A stretch of 64,000 bases of DNA from Tiliqua scincoides. Its lineage: Eukaryota; Chordata; Lepidosauria; Squamata; Scincidae. The notes beneath the pieces were generated by a model, which was not told where the DNA came from, did no database searches, and was given only the letters and a program-made list of their open reading frames with translations. Position numbers and translations under genes: made by a program. The DNA is taken from positions 101,874,659 through 101,938,658 of the forward strand of contig NC_089822.1 of NCBI RefSeq assembly GCF_035046505.1, read 5' to 3'. This document shows positions 55,786-64,000 of the stretch, one piece after another; the stretch's first letter is position 1, and each line of letters begins with the position of its first letter.

Positions 55786-56013
55786 AACCCTGTTGACCTT
55801 TGGTTTGCTGCTAGGTCCAGTGTTTTGTCCTCTGCAAAAATCATTAACGTCTCCCAGCCTCTCTTCTTCCAAATGAAGACAACATTCTCTGAGCTGGTTC
55901 CACAACTGCTTCTGGGTTCAGTGAACTTCTTTTTTCATCATCGCAGTTACAAACAGAAGATACAGTCGTTCCTCTTGCAATCCATTCAAATCACTTCTAA
56001 GCAATGGCAATAG
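55786..56013 (+). pseudogene. T2R relic, TM3-TM4
   Basis: An open stretch reads NPVDLWFAARSSVL, then SAKIINVSQPLFFQMK and ELVPQLLLGSVNFF. This matches the T2R pattern LWFAT.LSVFY.LKIANFSHPLFLWLK followed by a TM4 with LLLGS. Neither the N-terminal nor the C-terminal half is recognisable nearby. It lies on the opposite strand to the TAS2R40-like pseudogene and is probably a third T2R lineage, closer to generic mammalian T2Rs than to the intact genes here. Confidence 0.7.
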
Positions 56014-57106
56014 CTCAACTTTTAAAATGTCTTGACATTTGTAGGTACTTCATCCTTCTGTGTGCTATAATGGATTCCATTCCCATTATATTTTTGTTCT
56101 CATCCATTCTATTTTAATAACTATGGAGATACACTAAAGGTCATAGAGGCCGATTCCTTGTCACTTCCTCTGTGTTTCTTCTTGCTCCCACAGGCAGCTG
56201 TTCCACAGATGAAGAGACTGTGCAGATCCCAAGGAAAGCCTACAGCCTGCCTGCAGTGACTGGTGTGAGCCCAGCTGCTGCCCTGAGAGGTTGCTGACTT
56301 ACAGCCCAATCCAATGTACTTCAATTAAAATTTTGGCAGGATCATCCTTGTTCTTTGGTAGCAGATATGGACCCCATGGATAGGATTGACGGTGGGCCCC
56401 CAGTCTCATACTTTATTTTTATAATGTTTGCTTGTTTGGGTCATGGCACAAAAAAGACTGAAGACCACTGAGCTAATGCATCAGTTGGATTTGCCCAGGG
56501 TCCACTTCAAGAGCAGAAAAAGGAAAGAACAAAGGACATTTGCCACAATGTATCATAGAGACACAATGTGATTGGAACTTATATTTGATTTTCATTGAAA
56601 CGAGACTAGATAATTTCTGGCAAGCAACAGGAATCATTCAATCATTCAGACACAGAATTCAATTTGATGCAACTCAAGAACAACAAGTCATCATGCTTTC
56701 AGAAGTAGGGAAGTTCATCTAGAACTATTGGTTGCTTTTAGACATTGGTTTGATAATTTCTTAAAAATGCAATAAACAGGTTGGGGGTGTTTAGGGGTCC
56801 CTAGATATACATGCCTTCGCAAAAAGTACTGTAGTTGCTGAAAGTTGCTGTAGAGTCTATGTGCATTTGGGGAAGGAAAAAAATAATCTGGTTGGTTACT
56901 GGCTTTGCTGAGGGAGTTGTAAATCTATACATGTTAATAAAAGTATAAATGCAAATTATGCTCTGTGAATACTGGAATTACGAGTCATCACTCTTTGCAC
57001 TTACATCAATAAATGATAAGCAGAAGAGTCATTGGTGCAACTTATACCAACATTTTTATTGAAATTTTTACAAATTAGTGAGAGATCTGCTTTGTTGTGG
57101 AACTAA
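56014..57106. other. Intergenic, no gene seen
   Basis: A hAT-like terminus (GAAGACCACTG) lies near 56462-56472. A lone ATGCAAAT lies near 56950. No coding call. Confidence 0.35.
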
Positions 57107-57938
57107 TCAACCATTCTTCAAGACATTCCTGAAGGCCTCTTTGACTGTGTCGTTCCTGAAGGTAAAGATGAACGGGTTTAGGAAAGGTGTCAGGACAGCC
57201 GTGATCAGGAACACTATTTTGTTGACATCAGCCTCGTGGTTCTTGCCAGGCCTCACGTAGAGGAAGATTGTGCAACCTTAGCCAATTGACACCAAAGTCC
57301 GATGGGAAGCGCAGAAGGAAAAGGCCTTCTGGCATCCAGAGGAAGATGAGATCTTCAAAACCGCGCTGATGATGTAGATGTAGGAGATCGTAATCAGAAC
57401 CGCGGTTGCTACGACAAACACCAGAGACATGAAAAAATCTGTCAACTCAATGTGGCGAGTGTCTGAGCACGAGAGCTTTAGCAGAGGTGCACTGTCATAG
57501 AAAAAGTGGTTGATAGCATTGGAACCACAGAAGTACAAATAGGACTTCTGCACTGTGGGTGAAATGATAGAGAGGAACGCAGTTATCCAGGAAGCCAGGA
57601 CGAGCCCTATGCAGAGACGGTTGCTCATTATTGTGGCATAGCGCAGTGGGTAGCAGATTGCCACATAGTGGTCCAGCGCCATGGCAGTAAAGAGGAGGAA
57701 TTCTGTAGAACCCAGTGAAAAATAGAAGTATGACTGGGTCAGGCAGCCTGCCAGGGAGATGACATTGCGCTTAGAGGCTAGTTCTACTAGCATTCTGGGA
57801 ACCACTGCAGAAGTAACCAGCGTTTCAATCAGAGCAAAGTTACAGAGGAAGAAATACATAGGTGTTTGCAAGAGTGGGTCAGCCAATGTAACTGCAATGA
57901 CCAGCGCGTTCCCCACGATTGTCAGGACATATATAATA
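57107..57938 (-). pseudogene. OR family 6 pseudogene, 5'-truncated
   Basis: The minus strand encodes an odorant receptor from TM1 (VLTIVGNALVIAVTL) through LQTPMYFFL, GSTEFLLFTAMALDHYVAIC, SFCASH and the C-terminal [14 protein letters not shown]. Two lesions are clear. The first about 25 codons are replaced by a dispersed repeat at 57939, and an in-frame TAA interrupts TM6 right after SIG, where a Tyr codon is expected ([11 protein letters not shown] continues in frame to the stop at 57107). The G-protein-coupling DRY reads DHY. The rest of the frame is intact, so inactivation is probably recent. The FYFSLGSTEF and [11 protein letters not shown] signatures point to OR6; human OR6V1 and OR6B1 also lie near TAS2R and OR2A genes. 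Confidence 0.9.
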
Positions 57939-58585
57939 ATAAATAATAATAAAACTTTATTTTTATCCCGTCCTTCTCCCTAACGGGGCCCAGGGCGGCT
58001 AACAACATATTAAAAAAACAGATTTTAAAAACATTAATACATAGCAGATAAAAACATTTAAAAACACATTACAGAGGCCATAAAAACAGTAGTCAGATTA
58101 AAAGACAGAATAAAAGAGCAAGTCACCGAGGAATCAAGCCTGTAAAAAACTAAAAGATGTATAAAAATGTTAAGAAGGCCAGAAATCAGAAGGCTTGTTT
58201 AAACAACAGTGTTTTCAGGCCTCGCCGAAAACTCTCAAGACAGGGAGTCATATATGAAGAAGAAAAAGAAGAAGAGCTCAATATAGTATTCTCGGAAGTT
58301 CCGGAAACCAAGAAGTACAAACTCCATCGCTGAGGTATGGTTTTCCATCCAATATCTGAGAATAAGAGGGAGGGAAAGATATTAAAGGAAAGTCCCAATC
58401 CCTACCTTTAAAAATCTTGAGAGTATTCATATGTTCAAAAACTATTGTACTCCAATGATTAAGAGACTTCATTCCCAGTCCCATGGAGAACCTAGCATAT
58501 TGAACATCTGAGGGCAGATCCTTACTTACCATGGAAGGGCTGGACAAAACTGGCCGGCGCATGACAGGCAAGCACCACTGCAATT
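57939..58585 (-). repeat. LINE-like dispersed repeat
   Basis: Begins with an AATAAT-rich tail and GGGGCCCAGGGCGGCTAACA, a common squamate repeat terminus as I recall it, and on the minus strand ends a frame with SFRRGLKTLLFKQAF. It truncates the OR6 pseudogene. Confidence 0.45.
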
Positions 58586-58593
58586 CTATACAG

Positions 58594-59807
58594 CAGTGAT
58601 TCTCTAACTTTTAGAGAGTGTTACATAAGAACATAAGAACAGCCCCACTGGATCAGGCCATAGGCCCATCTAGTCCAGCTTCCTGTATCTCACAGCGGCC
58701 CACCAAATGCCCCAGGGAGCACACCAGATAACAAGAGACCTCATCCTGGTGCCCTCCCCTACATCTGGCATTCTGACTTAACCCATTTCTAAAATCAGGA
58801 GGTTGCGCATACACATCATGGCTTGTACCCCATAATGGATTTTTCCTCCAGAAACTTGTCCAATCCCCTTTTAAAGGCGTCTAGGCTAGACGCCAGCACC
58901 ACATCCTGTGGCAAGGAGTTCCACAGACCAACCACACGCTGAGTAAAGAAATATTTTCTTTTGTCTGTCCTAACCCGCCCAACACTCAATTTTAGTGGAT
59001 GTCCCCTGTTTCTGGTATTATGTGAGAGTGTAAAGAGCATCTCCCTATCCACTCTGTCCATCCCCTGCATAATTTTGTATGTCTCAATCATGTCCCCCCT
59101 CAGGCGTCTCTTTTCTAGGCTGAAGAGGCCCAAACGCCGTAGCCTTTCCTCATAAGGAAGGTGCCCCAGCCCCGTAATCATCTTAGTCGCTCTCTTTTGC
59201 ACCTTTTCCATTTCCACTATGTCTTTTTTGAGATGCGGCGACCAGAACTGGACACAATACTCCAGGTGTGGCCTTACCATAGATTTGTACAACGGCATTA
59301 TAATACTAGCCGTTTTGTTCTCAATACCCTTCCGAATGATCCCAAGCATAGAATTGGCTCCCTAGAATGTTACTCCCTAAGTAGGTTTTTGCGAGGGAGG
59401 GGCAAGGGCAGCAACATGATTCCCAGGATTGCTTCACTAAGGGGGGTGCTCTTACTTACTGTGGGCAAGAGCAAGAAGCAGGAGGTGTAGGGGAGCCCTG
59501 TGCAGCTCTCCGCAGGGCTCCCCAAGTGTTAGAATGTTGAGAAAAGCGCACACAAACTACTTCCTGCAAACGAGAAGTGGTTTGCATGCGCTGTTTCTAA
59601 CACTTGGGGAGCCCTGAGGAGGGCTGTGCGGGGCTCCCTGCACCTTCTGCTCCTTGCTTCTGCCCACAGTAAGTAAAAGCAGCCCCCTCTCCCCCTTAGC
59701 AACATGATTCTGGGGTTTGCATTGCTGCCCTCCCTCCACCCCTTAAAGGGACAGAGTAAGCTTTACATGAACTGGTGGGTCGCAACCCACCAGTTTAAGA
59801 ACCACTG
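58594..59807. mobile_element. hAT-like element containing a nested CR1
   Basis: Inverted ends CAGTGATTCTCTAAC and TTTAAGAACCACTG, with a perfect 8-bp target duplication CTATACAG (58586-58593 and 59808-59815). The 743-bp CR1 piece lies inside. Confidence 0.85.
58625..59367 (-). mobile_element. CR1 LINE 3' end
   Basis: The minus-strand frame (to 59349) encodes the CR1 reverse-transcriptase tail: SMVRPHLEYCVQFWSPHLKK, EKVQKRATKMI, LGLFSLEKRRLRGDMIE, KYFFTQRVVGLWNSLPQDVV. It is followed by the 3' UTR and terminal TTCTTATG repeats. TGTTAC borders both sides. The open 177-codon frame suggests a relatively young copy. 5'-truncated. Confidence 0.85.
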
Positions 59808-59815
59808 CTATACAG

Positions 59816-61204
59816 ACAATGACCCCCTTATTACCAGCACCGGGACAGGCCACAACCACCGCCCCACCCTTGGTATGTCGCTGTCCCAGTCATCACCTCC
59901 AACTGCAAAACAAAGCCAGTCAAGTGGTTTTCACTACCTTTGTTCACATTCATCCCTTATCAGTCTTGCATCTCCTATCCCTCTCCCCCATTCTCCCCTC
60001 ACTATTACACTGTAGAGTTTAAACTCCTTGAGGCAGGGCTCTCACTTTTTTCTTTTGCTGTAAAGCATCATGTACACTGATTATTATGTAAAATAATGGA
60101 GTTATTGGTCATCCCTTAAGAAAGGAATGGGTCATCCCATCCTTTAGAAAGATGAGGGACCAAATTTGAAAGGCTGAGTAACTTCTCCTGTGGAAGAGCC
60201 AGGCTGATGTCATGGTATGGCTTTCTCTAAGCTCAATAACAACACAGAACTAGTTACTCCACATTCCTTCTCTGATAAATCAAGAATCGACTCCCTGTAT
60301 TTTTTTGATTACTTTGATTTCATGTTGTGCCACACCTGCTGGTCTTCTATAAACCCATATCCACCACACGACACCTATCTACATCTCTGATTCTTCAGAA
60401 ATTAGTATGACAAAGAATGACTACTGAAGAGGGTTAAGTGAACTGTGAAGGAAAATTACTTGTTGTAGATGATCCACAATTACAGTATACTGCAGTGTTT
60501 CGAGTGACTTTATTATTGTGGATTCAATATGGTGAAATATGTTGAAAGCAAATTGTTTTCAATATACACTTTTTGCAATTCTTCATCTATTAATATATAC
60601 AGCTTATTATATTTATTTACTGGGAATTGTAATATAGATTTTGAAAAATGAAGTGGAAAAAGCCCACTGAATGGGATTCCACATCCTACCATTATCCAAC
60701 AGATACAAAATTCCTGACTGGTAATTAAACTCAGTCTGTCCTCCTTCAGTTTCAGCCCATCATTTTCTATCTGATCCAGAGTGATCATAGAGAAGAATCC
60801 ATCAGTGAGCAGCATATTTATTTAAATAAATAACCTCCATTCAATATCAGCTTAAAAAGCCAAACTGGGTTTTAGGGTGCATTAAGAAAGGGGATCCAAA
60901 TAGTTGTTCATCTTACCCTGGACACTGGATAAATGTGATGCGAAGAAACAAAGTGCACAGGAGCCTTCAACAATAACGATGTCAGTGGAGATCTCCATGA
61001 TGCCAAAGTCATATTTTAGGATGATGTATTTGAAAGAGGATTTGATCAGATTCAAAACTATTCAGAATGAAGAATGCAGAATTTTTCCAGCCAAAAAAAA
61101 AAAAAGTCCAGGTAAAAAATGGCTAGTGTAAGATTCAGGATAGTGTGGTTTAAATGTGTAGTACTCCAAAGTTGAGAAGTTTCTAAAATATCCTTAGTTA
61201 CAAG
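59816..61204. other. Intergenic, no gene seen
   Basis: Motif CTCCTTGAGGCAGGGCTCTCA near 60028 resembles an L2/MIR-like remnant. A 100-codon minus-strand frame at 60513-60815 is unrecognised. Confidence 0.35.
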
Positions 61205-61360
61205 CCATGAAGTTTCCTGGGTGACCTTGGGCCAGTCACTTTCCCTCAGCCTCACCTACCTCACAGGGTTGTTGTGAGGAAAAAAGGAGAGGAGCAGCCA
61301 AGTACACTGCCCTGAGCTCTTTGGAAGAAGGGCGGTATAAAAATGTGATAAATAAATAGA
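61205..61360 (+). mobile_element. MIR-like SINE tail
   Basis: GTGACCTTGGGCCAGTCACT, CCTCACCTACCTCACAGGG and a GGGCGGTATAAAAATG end with an AATAAATA tail. Confidence 0.6.
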
Positions 61361-61604
61361 TAAAATAACAGATATTGACTGATTAATGATATTAAAACAT
61401 GTAAAACAATTAAATACCATGGATTTACACTTTTTAAATTGACAAATGTGAAATTAAAAAAAAAATGTAAGATTTTAAAAGTGACAAAATGCCATCCATA
61501 CAAAGATGATGAACTCAAGTATGGAGGCATTCACATAATCAATGCATTCTTTCATTACTATACCAACCCATGTAACAAAATCATATGAAGCTACTGTATT
61601 CTGT

Positions 61605-61733
61605 GCAGGCCATTGGTCCATCTAGTTCGGTACTATAACTCCTAACTGTGAGGAGCAATCCAGAATCTCAGATAGGGTGACCTTCCCAGCCAGGCATTCT
61701 GTGATGCTTTTCACCAGAGATGCTAAAGATTGC
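61605..61733 (-). mobile_element. tRNA-derived SINE body
   Basis: CCATTGGTCCATCTAGTTCG and GCCAGGCATTC read on the minus strand as the body of the SINE seen at 46161-46352. The head is missing. Confidence 0.5.
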
Positions 61734-61820
61734 GGACCCAATCCTATGCATATCTACTCAGCAGTACATCCCAGTGAGATTAATGAGACTTACAGGTAAA
61801 TGTGAATAGGATTGCAGCCT
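61734..61820. mobile_element. Palindromic MITE (TAGGATTGCAG type)
   Basis: Ends ACCCAATCCTATGCATATC and TGAATAGGATTGCAGCC with core CAGTACATCCCAGTGAG. Confidence 0.6.
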
Positions 61821-61920
61821 GAAGCTTCGGCCTTTTATATTCAAAGCATATACTTGACTAATGGCTAGTGATGGTTAATTCTAATTATTAAAATAATGCA
61901 TAATTCTAATTATGCATCAG

Positions 61921-62290
61921 TTTCAGCAACCTTTATTGGCATAGACTAAAGAATACTAGGAAACATACAAAATACATAAAAAGTCACAAAAAACACAGCA
62001 ACAAATAAACATACACCCATACACAAAAACAAACCATATGAGAGATTACTCGCCCCAAAACACCAATCAGGGCTGCCTGGAACTGTTAAAAGTGAGAACA
62101 TTAGCAAGAAACTCAGCAACAAGAATCGTTTCTTGCGAAAAATCATGTAAAAGGAACGCTGCCAGAAGGTGGGAAGATGTAGACTGTAAGTAGATTCTTA
62201 GTACATACAGGTTTATACCTGAACCTTTCAAGAGCTGTGATGTACTTGAATAGAGTTCAACTAACCCATTCTTCACTCTTCAAGACTCAT
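61921..62290 (-). mobile_element. LINE 3' tail, unclassified
   Basis: On the minus strand it ends CTATGCCAATAAAGGTTGC, matching the TGCCAATAAAGG-type tail also seen inverted near 15665. Family not assigned. Confidence 0.4.
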
Positions 62291-63107
62291 AAAGGAAAAT
62301 TGGTGATGATTGTATATGTTGCCTATACAAAGTCCTCAGTATCATTTGGAACGTAAGCCACTTACCTTCCTTTCTAGCAGTTTGCCTTTGTTTCTCTGCT
62401 TCTCCTTGACAAAATGAGCCCTCAATCTGTAGCTATTGGGGGGATAATTCCTAGAACTCTAAACTAAGGGTCCATAACTTCCTGATGCCTCTGGGGGACA
62501 AAGAATTGCAATCCACTCTGCTGTATTCCACTCAATCTATGCATACAGGGCTTCAGCAGTAACAACGCAGCACCAAAATATGACATATGCAGCAATGATA
62601 CATTTATGTATGTAAATGTATTAGCTCAACAGAAGCATTTATCAAGGGGCTTAGAGGCACAACAGGATCAGAAGACCTCTCATGGGATGGGAGGTTGAAA
62701 CTCAGCTGAGGTTCTCTCACTTTGTTACAGTTCTATGGGCCAACATCCAGATATTCAATTACACAGTATTACCAGGCTACAGAAGCATTTTCAGAGCAAA
62801 GAGGCTTTTGACTCTCAGGCTACTTCCTTGCTGATGTATCTCATCTGAACGCAATCAACGGCTACCAGTTCTCACACTTTGATCATAGTCATCAGCCTTA
62901 AAAGTCATTTAAAATGTTTCAGCATGTGCAAGTCCTAATCAATGGCATAGAGGTTAAGAGAATCTTCCTCCATTCTGTTACTATCACGAATGGGCCAGTG
63001 TTTTTTGTCCGAGTCTTTCTTTTTTCTTCAAAAAAATTAAAGACATTTAAACAGTTTTGATAAGATGAGTGGTATTTCTCTGGAGGCTTTCATGAGTCTC
63101 TAATTAA
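62291..63107. other. Intergenic, no gene seen
   Basis: No coding or repeat assignment. Confidence 0.35.
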
Positions 63108-63180
63108 CCCATTTCTGCCCAGCCCACAGGTGTACACATTTGATCCCTGTTGCGTGTATGCAACGTTGGGCAGAAATGGC
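63108..63180. mobile_element. 73-bp piggyBac-like MITE
   Basis: Inverted ends CCCATTTCTGCCCA and TGGGCAGAAATGGC, flanked on both sides by TTAA (63104-63107 and 63181-63184), the piggyBac target duplication. Far too short to code. Confidence 0.65.
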
Positions 63181-63184
63181 TTAA

Positions 63185-64000
63185 GGAAGCATCAGAAAAG
63201 ATCTCACACCTTTGCTTTTGACCATTAATTCCTTCTGTTTTGTGAAGCCATTTAGCCATATCCCCATTTGATTCTCAACCTCCTACAAGACCACCCAAAG
63301 AGAACAGGCTCCTGATCTGTGATGTATCTAGGTTCCTCTACATTTGTAACAGGGACCCAACATCTCCTAGCAACAGCCTAATGCAGGTGCAATTTTAGAC
63401 ATCTCAGTAGAAAGTTTCAAGGGCACCCTCTTCAAAGTCAACTTCTTTGTGAGGAAAGCATACTGGATGCTTTTGGTTTGTCATAACACAGTCATTTACG
63501 AATACATGACTTGAGAATGTGGAAAGTGAACATGTGTACAGGCAATCCTAACCCCCAAGGAATATCAATCTGGTTGCCCAAGAAGGGCACCTTCTGCCTG
63601 ATAGAAATTTCTCAGCAATCTCTTAACTTAGACTATTTTGCTCTCCTCTAATTTCTGTGCACATTCAAAGTGCTGAATAAAACGCCACAACTTGTGGAGA
63701 AAAAAGGGCTGGAGAGCTCAATGGAGAGGATAGGATCCATCATGCACCACTGCCACCATATCCACTCCTCCCACCGCCTCCCTACCCCCTGGTTCTCCCC
63801 CCCCCAAAAAAAACCCACTCTCTTGAAACAGAACATTCTATTTTCTGAACCTACTTTCTACAAACAGTAGAAGCTCACAATGGTTGACCGTCTAGTGCTG
63901 TGTTGCTGTGCCTCTGCAGCTGTGTGGGGCCAACATGGGGCTAATGTCCGTTTGAGGGTTGAAGGAAAAAGGACTAAATTTAAGAGTAGGAGAATGTATC
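63185..64000. other. Intergenic, no gene seen
   Basis: 63700-63830 is a pyrimidine-rich element like that at 37900-38110 (GATAGGATCCATCATGCACC versus GATAAGATCCAGCATGTACA). The remainder is unassigned. Confidence 0.35.

Noticed and set aside
60513-60815. 100-aa minus-strand frame with protein-like look
   Set aside because: No family recognised, no splice or promoter support, AT-rich surroundings.

Overview
This looks like nuclear DNA of a squamate reptile, most likely a lizard. It holds a bitter-taste-receptor (TAS2R/T2R) cluster beside class II olfactory receptor genes. The squamate call is an inference from the interspersed repeats: CR1 LINEs ending in TTCTTATG repeats, R4-clade LINE pieces, a 5S-rRNA-derived SINE, tRNA-derived SINEs, many hAT-like elements and small palindromic MITEs. 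TAS2R genes next to OR2A-like and OR6-like genes resemble the human 7q34-q35 neighbourhood, so the block is probably old and syntenic.

0-18 kb: T2R subcluster. Four intact single-exon T2R genes lie at 518-1462 (-), 2551-3495 (+), 13058-14158 (-) and 16390-17331 (-). The first two are head-to-head arms of an inverted duplication. T2R relics lie at 3759-4190 and 6364-6520, and 6.5-7.9 kb is an inverted copy of 12.3-12.8 kb. All four intact genes share an upstream block holding two POU octamers (ATGCAAAT and, 84-90 bp away, its reverse complement), a plausible taste-cell regulatory module. Three of the four also keep an acceptor-like AG exactly 14 nt before the start codon.

18-42 kb: repeat-rich OR region. 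Two intact, closely related OR2A-like genes at 24540-25469 (-) and 36478-37407 (-) are in the same orientation 12 kb apart, each with a good splice acceptor 22 nt before the ATG. Around them lie solo LTRs, hAT elements, CR1 and R4 pieces, two 5S-SINE copies, a CREB1-derived fragment and permuted duplicated segments.

42-51 kb: gene-poor. Two solo LTRs over 2 kb long in opposite orientation account for almost half of it.

51-64 kb: receptor graveyard. A TAS2R40-like pseudogene (51671-54132, -) is split by a DIRS/Ngaro-like fossil. A T2R TM3-TM4 relic lies at 55786-56013 (+), and a 5'-truncated OR6-type pseudogene at 57107-57938 (-). Small DNA transposons and SINEs fill the rest.

Only six genes look intact: four T2R and two OR. 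All are single coding exons for seven-transmembrane chemoreceptors. No tRNA, rRNA or CRISPR locus was found; the tRNA-like and 5S-like stretches are SINEs. Repeat family names are from memory of motifs and were not checked by search.
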